Positions 7,431 through 17,315 of a DNA stretch of 43,723 nucleotides are shown in pieces (positions within the stretch are counted from its first letter, which is position 1; each line of letters opens with the position of its first letter). This DNA is from Actinomycetes bacterium (GTDB taxonomy: Bacteria > Actinomycetota > Thermoleophilia > Gaiellales > F1-60-MAGs149). Both the position numbers and the translations under genes were made by a program. Below the pieces are notes generated by a model that was given only the letters and a program-made list of their open reading frames with translations, was not told the DNA's origin and searched no databases. Location: positions 1 to 43,723 of the forward strand of contig JANYCN010000031.1 in assembly GCA_025360225.1 (NCBI GenBank), in the 5' to 3' direction.

Positions 7431-9146
7431 ATGCGACGTGTTCTCGTGGTTCTGGGGGTGGCGGTCACCTGCACGGTGCTCACCGCCTGCGGCGGTGGCT
7501 CGGCGACAACGCCGACGACCAGCAGCGGCTCGACCAGCCCTGGGCCGGTCGCGGTCAAGGAGGGCGGCATCCTCCGCATCGGCACGGGCAACTACATCGA
7601 CTCCTTCAACCCCTGGAACTGGATCGAGAGCCAGTCCGGGATGGCGATGTACGAGATCTACCCGGCGCTCGTGCAGTACGACCACGACTTCAAGTTCGTG
7701 CCGGACTGGGCGCAGACCTGGGAGACCTCGGCGGACGGTCTGACGTGGACGTTTCACCTCCAGTCCGGCGGCCAGTGGTCGGACGGGAAGCCGCTGACGG
7801 CTGACGACGCCGCCTGGACGATCAACACGTCGGTCAAGTACAAGGACGACGCGACCGCGAACGCCGCCGTCAACGTCGGCCACGTCGTGAGCGCGGCCGC
7901 ACCGGACGCGAACACGCTCGTGATCACCTACGACAAGCCGTCCGCGACCGTCCTCGGGGGTCTCGGCGAGATGCCGATCCTCCCGCGGCACGTCTGGGAG
8001 CCGCTGGACACCGACGGCAAGGGCTCGGGCCTGAAGAAGTACAGGCCGGAGCTCCACATGCCCATGGTCACCGCCGGGGCGTTCACGATCGCCAAGTACG
8101 AGAAGAAGGGCACGACCGTCTTCAAGGCCGATCCGAACTTCTACGGCCCCAAGGCGCACGCCCAGGCCGTGGCATTGACGTTCTACACGAATCCCAACGC
8201 CATGATCGCCGATCTCAAGGCAGGCAAGCTCGACTACCTCGACCAGGTCCCATTCAAGGCCGTCAAGGCCGTCTCGGCGATGCCGAACGTCACGGTCGAC
8301 AAGTCGGCCGGCGCGGAGTTCACCGACGTCACGTGGAACTCGAACCCGAAGAAGAAGAAGCACCGCGAGCTGCTCGACCCGGCCGTGAAGAAGGCGCTCG
8401 CGATGGGGATCGACCGCCAGCGGATCATCGACGTCGTCTTCGAGGGCAACGCGTCGCTCGTCGACTCCGTCGTCGGTCACGTCGCGGGGTACTTCGAGAA
8501 CACGAACCTCGTGCCTACGAGGTTCGACATCGCCGCCGGGAACGCGGCGCTTGACGGGCTCGGCTACACCCGTGGCGCTGACGGATCCCGCGTCGTTCCG
8601 GCGTCCGCAACGGAGGCCGCCCACCCGATGGCCTACGACGTCATGATCCCCACGAGCCTCGACTACGACGGAGACCGCACGTTCCAGATCATCAAGGACG
8701 GCTGGGCGCAGATGGGCGTCAAGGTCACCCAGGTCTCCGGCGGCGACTCGACCGCGGGCTACGCCTACGAGACCGGCGACAACTGCGACGCGACGAAGGG
8801 CACCGGATACGAGAAGTTCGACATCGCGCTCTGGGACTGGGTTCCGTACCCCGATCCCGACCAGCAGCTCAGCTACATGACGAAGGCCCAGTGGTGCTCG
8901 TGGAACGACACGGGCTACGACAACCCGGCCTACGATGCCCTCTACGACCAGCAGTCGACGACGATCGACCGCACGGCCCGGAAGGTGATCGTCGATCAGA
9001 TGCAGCAGATGCTGTTCGACGCCCAGATCTACACCGTGATCGCGAACGAGGTCGCGCTGTCAGCTCACTCGAACGCGTGGGTCGGCATCGACCAGAAGGT
9101 CGACGCGTACTCCAAGACGTACCTGGCGGCGCCGCACGAGGCGTAG
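7431..9146 (+). CDS. Peptide-type ABC transporter substrate-binding lipoprotein (SBP_bac_5)
   Basis: A 571-residue lipoprotein that should capture a peptide or related amide outside the membrane and deliver it to the two permeases that follow. The signal peptide ends in the lipobox LTAC with Cys20. A Gly/Ser/Thr linker follows, then a mature start (GGILRIGT) typical of the DppA/OppA family. The SBP_bac_5 signature is clear: PDWAQTWETSADGLTWTFHL and WSDGKPLTADDAAWTI near residues 100-130. The usual length is 530-600. ATG7431 is fixed by the lipobox and AGGAGG. The ligand cannot be told; the creatininase downstream hints at a cyclic or amide compound. Confidence 0.92.
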   Translation: MRRVLVVLGVAVTCTVLTACGGGSATTPTTSSGSTSPGPVAVKEGGILRIGTGNYIDSFNPWNWIESQSGMAMYEIYPALVQYDHDFKFVPDWAQTWETSADGLTWTFHLQSGGQWSDGKPLTADDAAWTINTSVKYKDDATANAAVNVGHVVSAAAPDANTLVITYDKPSATVLGGLGEMPILPRHVWEPLDTDGKGSGLKKYRPELHMPMVTAGAFTIAKYEKKGTTVFKADPNFYGPKAHAQAVALTFYTNPNAMIADLKAGKLDYLDQVPFKAVKAVSAMPNVTVDKSAGAEFTDVTWNSNPKKKKHRELLDPAVKKALAMGIDRQRIIDVVFEGNASLVDSVVGHVAGYFENTNLVPTRFDIAAGNAALDGLGYTRGADGSRVVPASATEAAHPMAYDVMIPTSLDYDGDRTFQIIKDGWAQMGVKVTQVSGGDSTAGYAYETGDNCDATKGTGYEKFDIALWDWVPYPDPDQQLSYMTKAQWCSWNDTGYDNPAYDALYDQQSTTIDRTARKVIVDQMQQMLFDAQIYTVIANEVALSAHSNAWVGIDQKVDAYSKTYLAAPHEA

Positions 9147-9152
9147 CCTGCC

Positions 9153-10124
9153 ATGGGCCGGTATGCCGCGAAACGGATCGGGTTTGCGCTGATCACGGTG
9201 CTCGTCGCGATCACGCTCAACTTCGTCCTGTTTCGCGCGCTCCCCGGCGACGCGGTCTCGGCGCTGCGGTGCAAGGCCTGCACCGCAGCGTTCCGCGCCG
9301 CACAGCGGCACGACCTCGGCCTCGACCGTCCGCTCGTCACCCAGTACGGGCTCTACCTGAAAGGGATCGCGTCCGGCGACCTGGGAAGCTCTCTGCGCAC
9401 GGAGGCGCCGGTGCGTGGCGCGATCTGGGAGGCGATCAAGAACACGGTGCCGATGGTGACGCTTGGCACCGTCTTCTCGATCGTGTTCGGGATCATCGCG
9501 GGCGTGATCTCGGCCTGGAGGCGCGGCACGTTCGTCGACAAGATCACGCAGCAGACCGCCCTCGCCTTCTACTCGATGCCGACCCAGTGGCTCGCGCTGC
9601 TGATCGTGCTCTTCGTCGCCGGCGCGGTCGGCCTGCCGACGTCGGGCCTCGCCGACCCCTCGATCGACATCCTCGGCGACGCGTCGACCTGGTCGATCCT
9701 CGTCGACCGGTTCCAGCACATGGTCCTGCCGTCTCTCACGCTCGGCCTCGTGCTGTACGGCGACTACTCCCTGATCGTCCGCTCCGCGATGCTCGAGACG
9801 CTCGGTGAGGACTACGTCCTGACCGCCCGCGCGAAGGGGCTCTCGAGCTGGCGGATCGTGTGGCGGCACGGCCTGCGGAACGCGCTGCTGCCGATCGTGA
9901 CGCTCGTCGCGCTCTCGCTCGGCTTCGTGATCGGCGGCACCTACACGATCGAGTTCATCTTCTCGTACCCGGGCATCGGCTATGCGACCGTCGAGGCGAT
10001 CGACCAGCGCGACTACCCGATCCTGCAGGGGATCTTCCTGCTCGTGACGTTCTCGGTGATCGGGTTCAACCTGATCGCCGACCTGCTGTACCCGAAGCTC
10101 GATCCCCGCGTGGTGTCGTCGTGA
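9153..10124 (+). CDS. ABC importer permease, DppB/OppB family
   Basis: A 323-residue inner permease subunit. The N-terminal helix (RYAAKRIGFALITVLVAITL) is followed by the FRALPGD motif typical of DppB-type proteins, an extracytoplasmic loop, and then five more helices. The coupling (EAA) loop is ETLGEDYVLTARAKGLSSWRIV, which docks on the ATPases. It starts 6 nt after the lipoprotein gene and ends sharing GTGA with the next permease gene. A cysteine pair (RCKAC, near residue 38-42) in the first outside loop is unusual and might form a disulphide. Confidence 0.92.
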   Translation: MGRYAAKRIGFALITVLVAITLNFVLFRALPGDAVSALRCKACTAAFRAAQRHDLGLDRPLVTQYGLYLKGIASGDLGSSLRTEAPVRGAIWEAIKNTVPMVTLGTVFSIVFGIIAGVISAWRRGTFVDKITQQTALAFYSMPTQWLALLIVLFVAGAVGLPTSGLADPSIDILGDASTWSILVDRFQHMVLPSLTLGLVLYGDYSLIVRSAMLETLGEDYVLTARAKGLSSWRIVWRHGLRNALLPIVTLVALSLGFVIGGTYTIEFIFSYPGIGYATVEAIDQRDYPILQGIFLLVTFSVIGFNLIADLLYPKLDPRVVSS

Positions 10125-11023
10125 AGCGCCGCGGGCCCGTGCTCCAGGCAGTGCTGGGCGAGTGGCAGTCGCGGATCGGCCTGGCGATCCTTTTCGTCAC
10201 GTTGATCGCGGCCGTGTTCGGGCAATTGCTGGAGCCCTACGGGATCGATCAGCAGGTCGGCGGGACGCTCGACCCGCCGAGCAGCGCGCACTGGCTCGGC
10301 ACCGATGGTGGCGGGGTCGACCTCGTGACGCTCCTGATCGCGGGTGCGCGGGTGTCGCTGATCGTCGGGTTCGCGGGCGCCGCCGTCGCGATGGTGATCG
10401 GCGGCCTCGTCGGCGTGCTCTCGGGGTTCTTCGGCGGCAAGACGGACGCCGCGTTGATGCGCGTCACCGACTACTTCCTCGTGTTGCCCGACGTCCCGCT
10501 CCTGATCATCGTCGCCGCGATCTGGGGACGCAGCCTGCAGAACATCGTGCTGATCATCGGCCTGATCTACTGGACGTCGACGGCGCGCCTGATCCGTGCG
10601 CAGGTGAAGTCCGTGCGCGAGCGGGTGTACGTGCGCCGGGCACAGGCGCTCGGCGCATCGAACACGCGCCTGATCTTCCGCCACATCGTCCCCCAGATCG
10701 CGCCGCTGCTGATCGCGAACACGGTGCTGATGGTCGCGCAGGCGATCTTCCTCGAGACCTTCATCACCTTCCTCGGTCTCGGCGACCCGTCCGCGATCTC
10801 CTGGGGCAAGCTGATCGAGAACTCGTTCAAGGATGACGCGGTCCTGAACGGCGCCTGGTGGGCGGTCGTCCCGCCGGGTCTCGCGGTGACGATCGTGATC
10901 CTCGCCTGCACGCTGGTCGGCCAGTCGATGGAGGACGCGCTCAACCCGCGCCTGCGCGTCGGCCACCTCTCGGTGCGGCGATTCCGCGTGCGACCGGCCC
11001 TTCGCGAGCGGGACGGCGCGTGA
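10121..11023 (+). CDS. ABC importer permease, DppC/OppC family
   Basis: A 300-residue partner permease. It has a short N-terminal extension before the first helix, then the DppC-type motif HWLGTDGGGVDLVTLLIAGA (canonically GTDxxGRDxLSRLIYGAR). Five core helices follow, and the EAA loop reads ERVYVRRAQALGASNTRLIF. GTG10121 overlaps the previous stop by 4 bp, and the gene ends sharing GTGA with the first ATPase gene. Together with the preceding gene it should form the transmembrane channel of one importer. Confidence 0.92.
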   Translation: MKRRGPVLQAVLGEWQSRIGLAILFVTLIAAVFGQLLEPYGIDQQVGGTLDPPSSAHWLGTDGGGVDLVTLLIAGARVSLIVGFAGAAVAMVIGGLVGVLSGFFGGKTDAALMRVTDYFLVLPDVPLLIIVAAIWGRSLQNIVLIIGLIYWTSTARLIRAQVKSVRERVYVRRAQALGASNTRLIFRHIVPQIAPLLIANTVLMVAQAIFLETFITFLGLGDPSAISWGKLIENSFKDDAVLNGAWWAVVPPGLAVTIVILACTLVGQSMEDALNPRLRVGHLSVRRFRVRPALRERDGA

Positions 11024-11981
11024 GCGGCGCACCGGTCATCTCGGTCGAGGACCTGCACGTCTGGTTCGACCTCGCCGACGGTGGCGAGCTGCACGCCGTG
11101 CGCGGGATCTCCTTCGACCTCCACCCGGGCGAGCGGCTCGGGCTCGTGGGCGAGTCTGGCTGCGGCAAGACGACGGCGATCCTCGCGCTGATGGGGCTCC
11201 TGCCGGCGAGCGCGAGCGTGCGCGGCCGGGTGCTGCTGGAGGGCAGCGAGATCATGGCGGGCGGCGAGGACACGATCTCGCCGCACCGCTGGAAGGACGT
11301 CGCGATGGTGTTCCAGGGCGCGATGAACGCGTTCAACCCGGTGCAGCGCGTCGGCAAGCAGATCGCGGAGGCGATGGAGCTGCATGGCACCGCGACCGGC
11401 CGGTCGGCGCGACTGCGTGTCGCGGAGCTGCTCGAGCTCGTCGGGATCGCCGGCGAGCGCCAGGACCGCTTCCCGCACGAGTTCTCGGGCGGCATGCGCC
11501 AGCGCGCCGCGATCGCGATGGCGCTCGCCTGCGATCCGAAGGTGCTGCTGGCGGACGAGCCGACGACCGCGCTCGACGTGATGGTGCAGGCCCAGATCCT
11601 CGAGCTGCTCGTCTCGCTCACGCGCGACCTCGGGCTGGCGCTGATCCTGATCACGCACGACCTGCCGCTGATCGCGCAGGTCTGCGACCGCGCCGCGGTG
11701 ATGTACGCCGGCGAGATCGCGGAGATCGGTACGGTCCACGACCTGTACGCCGATCCGCGCCACCCGTACACGCGGCTCCTGTTCGCCGCGACGCCCGACA
11801 TCTACGGCGACGACCTCGTCGTCTCGATCCCGGGCTCCCCGCCCCGCCTCGATCACGAGCCTGTTGGCTGCCCTTTCCGGCCCCGTTGCGATGCCTTCCT
11901 CGAGCGCTGCGACACGGTCGCGCCCAGGTTCCGAACGGTCGCGCCCGGCCGCTCCGTTACGTGCCACAACGGAGACCCGGC

Positions 11982-11985
<4 letters not shown>
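11020..11985 (+). CDS. ABC importer ATPase, DppD/OppD family
   Basis: A 321-residue cytoplasmic ATPase. It has Walker A GESGCGKTT (44-52), signature FSGGMRQR, Walker B VLLADEP with the catalytic Glu, a D-loop TTALDV and the H-loop His in ITHDL. The C-terminal oligopeptide-transporter tail is present, with a Cys cluster (GCPFRPRC, then ERCD and TCH) that in related proteins can hold an iron-sulphur cluster. GTG11020 overlaps the permease stop by 4 bp. All catalytic residues are intact. It should pair with the next gene product. Confidence 0.93.
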
Positions 11986-12940
<955 letters not shown>

Positions 12941-12944
<4 letters not shown>

Positions 12945-13783
12945 CCGAACCAACACCGAACATGACCGGCCTGCCGAGGCTCCGCTACGGCGATCACACG
13001 TGGCTTGAGCTGCGCGAGCTCGCGCGCCGCGACGACATCGTCGTGGTGATCCCCGCTGCGACGCTCGAGGACCACGGCTACCACCTCCCGATCGACACGG
13101 ACGTTCGGCTCGTCGAGGCGATCGCGAGCGGAGCCGTCGAGGCGTTCAATGCCGCGGGCAGCTCGCGAGCGATCCTCGCGCCAACCCAGGTGCATGGCTA
13201 CACGCCCCACCACATGGACTTCCCTGGATCGATGACGCTGCGGTGGAACGTGTTCGTCGAGAGCCTGCTCGACCAGGGGCGCAGCCTGATCCACCACGGC
13301 TTCGAGCGGATCCTGATCGTGAACGGGCACGGCTCGAACATCCCGCTCGTGAACATGGCGGCGCGGCTCTTGAACGTCGAGCACCGCAGCGCGATCTGCG
13401 CCTCCTCGTTCTACCTGACGAGTCCCGAGTCGCTGGCCCTGCTCGAGCAGCACCGCACGTCCGGCCAGGGTGGGATGGCGCACGCCTGCGAGCTCGAGAC
13501 GAGCCTCTACCTCGCGATCCGGCCGGACCTCGTGCAGATGGAGCACGCCGTCACCGAGATCCCGGCGAGCTACACCAAGCACGTCTGGATGGACTGGTCG
13601 GACGGTGCCCTCTCCTACATGCCGCACTGGAGCGCGATCAGCGAGTCGGGCGTGACGGGTGACGCCGCTGCCGGCACCGCCGAGAAAGGTCGGATCTGGC
13701 TCGCCCAGGCGATCCGCGAGATCGCGGAGTTCATCGACGACGTTGCGACCCGGCCACACGCACCAGGCAAGGACCACCATTGA
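12941..13783 (+). CDS. Creatininase-family amidohydrolase
   Basis: A 280-residue metal-dependent amidohydrolase of the creatininase/MftE family, which opens cyclic amides or clips short peptides. The signature LEDHGYHLPIDTD (42-54) supplies Glu, His and Asp metal ligands, with D and Y replacing the usual Q and P (EQHGPHLPLxTD). VNGHGSN and ACELETSL supply the later His and Glu. GTG12941 overlaps the ATPase stop by 4 bp, and the TGA overlaps the TTG of the exporter gene. Its position between importer and exporter genes implies that it acts on the transported compound. It is not an MftE proper, since no mycofactocin genes are visible. Confidence 0.85.
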
Positions 13784-15549
13784 ACGATCGGCCGGACGTC
13801 GACCCGGCTGACCTCTCGTTCCTCGCCACCGTGCGCCGGCTCTCGGTGCTCTGGCGCGAGCAGAAGCGGTACGTCGTTGGCGGCGTCGCGGCTGCCTTCG
13901 TCGTCGCCGGCCTGTCGATCTGGATCGCTACGCTGATCCAGCAGGCGATCGATGACGCGATCGTGCCGGACCGGCCGGAGAGGCTCGTGCCGATCCTCGT
14001 CCTCATGGTCGTGCTCGCGACCGTGCGCTTCGGCGCGAACTTCTTCCGCCGTTGGACGACGTCCCAGATCGGCATCCGTGTCGAGGCACGGCTGAGGGAG
14101 ATGATGTACGCCGCGTACCTTGGCTATCCACGGCGCTTCTACGATCGCCACTCGACCGGTCAGGTCCTGTCGCGGGCGACGAACGACCTCTACCCGATCC
14201 GCTACTTCATTGGCTGGGGCGTCGTACAGACGCTCCAGAGCGCGATCACGATCGTCGGCACCGCGGTCGTCCTCGCCTACGTGAACCCGCTCCTGGCCGT
14301 GATGGCGGGGCTCGCGATGCCGCTGATCGCGCTCCTCACGTGGCGGTTCGCGCACGTCATCATCCCGATCTCGCGCGTCGCCCAACAGAAGGTCGCAGAC
14401 GTCACGGAGGCAGCGGACGAGGGCGTCGTCGGCGTTGAGATGGTGCAGGCGTTCGGCCGCGAGGATGACGTGCGCGGGCGGTTCGGCGACAAGGCCGCGG
14501 CGGTGCGAGCGGTCGCGCTCAGCGGCGCACGGGTCGAAGGCCGCTACCTGCCGGGGCTGACCTTCCTACCGACGTGTGCGATCGCGCTCGTGCTGCTGAT
14601 CGGTGGGCACCTGGTGATCTCCGGATCGCTCACGATCGGCCAGTTCGTGCTCTTCAACACGCTGCTCCTGCAGCTCGTCTGGCCGCTCGAGGCGCTCGGC
14701 TGGATCCTCAACCTGGCGCAACGAGCGATCGCCTCGGCATCACGCAGCTTCGCCTGGCTCGACCACGTCGCTCCGGTCGTCGAGGCCACCGCTCCGACGT
14801 CGCTACCGGACGGGGCGCTCGCCGTGCGGTTCGACGACGTGCGCTTCGGCTACGGGGACGGGGAGGAGGTCCTCACCGACCTTGCTCTCGAGCTTCATCC
14901 CGGTGAGATCGTCGCCGTGTGCGGCGCCACCGGCTCTGGGAAGACGACCCTCCTGTCCCTTCTCCCGCGTTTCTACGACGCTGATGCTGGCACCGTCAGC
15001 GTCGGCGGCGTGGACGTCCGCGATGTCGGTCTCGGCGAGCTTCGATCCGCCGTCGGCATCGTCACGCAACGGCCGGTGCTGTTCAGCGTCACGCTGCGCG
15101 AGAACCTTCTTGCTGGTCGGCCTGGCGCCGTGTGGGAAGAGGTCCTCGCGGCGTGCGACGCCGGCGGCGTCTCGGCGTTCGTCGACGAGCTACCCGACGG
15201 CTATGACACGCTGATCGGCGAGCGTGGCGTGAACCTCTCCGGCGGTCAGCGACAGCGTGTCGCGCTCGCTCGGGTGCTGCTCTCCACGGCGCGTGTCCTG
15301 GTGCTTGACGACCCGCTGTCGGCCGTTGACACCGAGACGGAGCACGCGCTGCTCGAACGCCTGCGCCCGGCCGTCGTCGGTCGCACGGTGCTGGTGGCGA
15401 GCCAGCGTCTCTCGACGGTGCTGGTGGCTGACCGCGCGGTCGTGCTCGTTGCTGGCAAGGTTGCCGAGCAGGGTGTTCCTGGCGACCTGCTGCACCGAGG
15501 CGGTCCGTTCGCCCACCTGTTCGCGGAGGAGACGACCGGTGTCGCGTAG
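13780..15549 (+). CDS. ABC exporter half-transporter, subunit 1 (degenerate ATP site)
   Basis: A 589-residue type IV ABC exporter half: six membrane helices (about 35-310) then an ATPase domain. Walker A GATGSGKTT lies near 382-390 and the signature LSGGQRQR is canonical. Walker B reads LVLDDPLSAVD, with Asp511 in place of the catalytic Glu, and the switch His is Gln542 (ASQRLS). These changes mark the non-hydrolysing site of heterodimeric exporters such as TM287/288 and BmrCD. The start is TTG13780, overlapping the creatininase stop, with AAGGA at 13769-13773 at good spacing. It should pair with the next gene product. The substrate is unknown. Confidence 0.9.
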   Translation: MNDRPDVDPADLSFLATVRRLSVLWREQKRYVVGGVAAAFVVAGLSIWIATLIQQAIDDAIVPDRPERLVPILVLMVVLATVRFGANFFRRWTTSQIGIRVEARLREMMYAAYLGYPRRFYDRHSTGQVLSRATNDLYPIRYFIGWGVVQTLQSAITIVGTAVVLAYVNPLLAVMAGLAMPLIALLTWRFAHVIIPISRVAQQKVADVTEAADEGVVGVEMVQAFGREDDVRGRFGDKAAAVRAVALSGARVEGRYLPGLTFLPTCAIALVLLIGGHLVISGSLTIGQFVLFNTLLLQLVWPLEALGWILNLAQRAIASASRSFAWLDHVAPVVEATAPTSLPDGALAVRFDDVRFGYGDGEEVLTDLALELHPGEIVAVCGATGSGKTTLLSLLPRFYDADAGTVSVGGVDVRDVGLGELRSAVGIVTQRPVLFSVTLRENLLAGRPGAVWEEVLAACDAGGVSAFVDELPDGYDTLIGERGVNLSGGQRQRVALARVLLSTARVLVLDDPLSAVDTETEHALLERLRPAVVGRTVLVASQRLSTVLVADRAVVLVAGKVAEQGVPGDLLHRGGPFAHLFAEETTGVA

Positions 15550-17278
15550 GCGCGGCCTCCTGCGCCTGACGACCTACGTCACGGCGAGCCGCGGCCGGCT
15601 GGTGCTGGTGTTCGGCGCGGCAGCGCTGGCGTCGGCGATCCAGGTCGGCGGCTGGTTCCTCGTGCGCGACGCCGTCGACCACGGGATGAAGGCGCGCGAC
15701 GAGACGCGGCTGCTGGTTGACGTCATCGCCTACGTTGCTGTCAACGCCGCCGCCTGGGTCGTCGGCGCGTTCACGGTGCGCGGGCTCGCCGCGGTCGGCC
15801 AGGGCATCGTGCTCGAGCTGCGGCGCCACCTGTTCGGTCACCTCACAACGCTGTCGTTGCGCTACTTCTCCCAGACCAAGGCCGGCTGGCTGATTGCGCG
15901 GTTGACCAGCGACATTGACGCGCTCTCCGACGTGCTCTCTGAGGGGCTCCGGAACCTCGTTGGCAACGCGATCACCTTCGTCGTTGCGGTCGTCGCGCTC
16001 CTCGCGATCGACTGGCGCCTCGGGCTCGTCGCGCTCTGCGTGATGCCGCCGTCGATCGCGTTCGCGCGCTGGTTCCAGGTGCGCTCGTCCGTCGCCTTCG
16101 GCGACGTGCGAACGCGCATCGCCGCTGTCACTGCCGGGATGGCGGAGTCGCTCGCCGGCATGGCGGTGATCCAGGCGTTCAACCGTGAGCGCCACTTCCA
16201 GGCGACGTTCGACGAGCTGAACATGGCCAACCGCAAGGCGAACTTCCACGCCCAGACGCTGTGGTCGGTGTTCTTCCCCGGGATCGAGCTGTTCGGCGTC
16301 GCTGCGACAGCGGCGGTGTTGTGGGTTGGCGCGAACCTGCACGGGTCTGGCTCGACGTCGATCGGCACGCTGATCGCGTTCATCGGGCTCTTGAACCTGC
16401 TGTTCCAGCCGCTGCAGGAGCTCTCGGAGCTGTACGGCCAGGTGCAGTCGGCCGCTGCGGCGATGATCAAGATCGTCAGCGTTCTCGACACCGAGCCGGA
16501 CATCGCCTCGCGTCCCGGCGCGCGCGTGTTGCCGCGGATCGAGGGGCGGATCGATCTCGACGCGGTGACGTTCTCCTACGGCGCTGAGCCGGTGTTGCGG
16601 GCGATCGACCTGCACGTCCCCGCTGGAGGTTGTCTTGCGCTCGTCGGCGAGTCGGGTGGCGGCAAGTCGACGACGGCGAAGCTGATGGCGCGTTTCTATG
16701 ACCCCGACCCGGGGCATGGCACGGTCAGGGTGGACGGCGTCGACCTGCGCGAGGTTGAGCTCCGCGGGTTTCGTCGCCAGCTCGGCGTCGTGTTGCAGGA
16801 CCCGTTCCTGTTCAGCGGCACGATCGCCGACAACCTCCGGTTCGCGAAGCCCGACGCATCGGACACCGAGGTTGAGGAGGTCGCGCGCGCGATCGGCATC
16901 GACGTCGTCGCTGCGCGGCTGGATGGCGGGCTCGCGCACGTCGTCCGAGAAGGCGGATCCGGGCTGTCTGCGGGGGAGCGTCAGCTGATCTCGATCGGGC
17001 GGGCGCTGCTCGCCGACCCGCGAGTCCTGATTCTCGACGAGGCGACGTCGAACATCGATCGCCCGACCGAGGTGCTGATCGAGCGCGCGCTGGATCGGCT
17101 CCTGCATGGCCGAACGTCGCTGATCATCGCTCACCGGCTCTCGACGGTGCGGCGCGCGGACGAGATCGTCGTGATCGACCACGGGCGGATCGCCCAGCGC
17201 GGGACGTACACGGCGCTGTTGGCGGTCGACGGGCCGTTCCGCCGTCTCGCGCACGATCTCGGCGGCACGTTGCGGTAG
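15539..17278 (+). CDS. ABC exporter half-transporter, subunit 2 (catalytic)
   Basis: A 579-residue partner of the preceding exporter half. Six helices precede an ATPase domain with Walker A GESGGGKSTT, Walker B LILDEATSNID with Glu501, and His532 in the AHRLS switch, so this Walker site is catalytic. Its own signature is altered to LSAGERQ (476-482). That fits, because this signature faces the degenerate site of subunit 1. GTG15539 follows GGAGGAGA at 15525-15532 and overlaps the upstream gene by 11 bp. It is the last gene of the operon; the next gene starts 37 bp later and may be read through. Confidence 0.9.
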   Translation: MSRRRGLLRLTTYVTASRGRLVLVFGAAALASAIQVGGWFLVRDAVDHGMKARDETRLLVDVIAYVAVNAAAWVVGAFTVRGLAAVGQGIVLELRRHLFGHLTTLSLRYFSQTKAGWLIARLTSDIDALSDVLSEGLRNLVGNAITFVVAVVALLAIDWRLGLVALCVMPPSIAFARWFQVRSSVAFGDVRTRIAAVTAGMAESLAGMAVIQAFNRERHFQATFDELNMANRKANFHAQTLWSVFFPGIELFGVAATAAVLWVGANLHGSGSTSIGTLIAFIGLLNLLFQPLQELSELYGQVQSAAAAMIKIVSVLDTEPDIASRPGARVLPRIEGRIDLDAVTFSYGAEPVLRAIDLHVPAGGCLALVGESGGGKSTTAKLMARFYDPDPGHGTVRVDGVDLREVELRGFRRQLGVVLQDPFLFSGTIADNLRFAKPDASDTEVEEVARAIGIDVVAARLDGGLAHVVREGGSGLSAGERQLISIGRALLADPRVLILDEATSNIDRPTEVLIERALDRLLHGRTSLIIAHRLSTVRRADEIVVIDHGRIAQRGTYTALLAVDGPFRRLAHDLGGTLR

Positions 17279-17315
17279 GCTCAAGGAGCACTCACGACAA
17301 GTCGATACCTGAGCT

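Noticed and set aside
15089-17284. Long minus-strand frame (731 codons) opposite the second exporter gene
   Set aside because: The exporter frame on the plus strand has intact Walker, signature and switch motifs. The opposite frame is Arg/Asp/Gln-rich without motifs.
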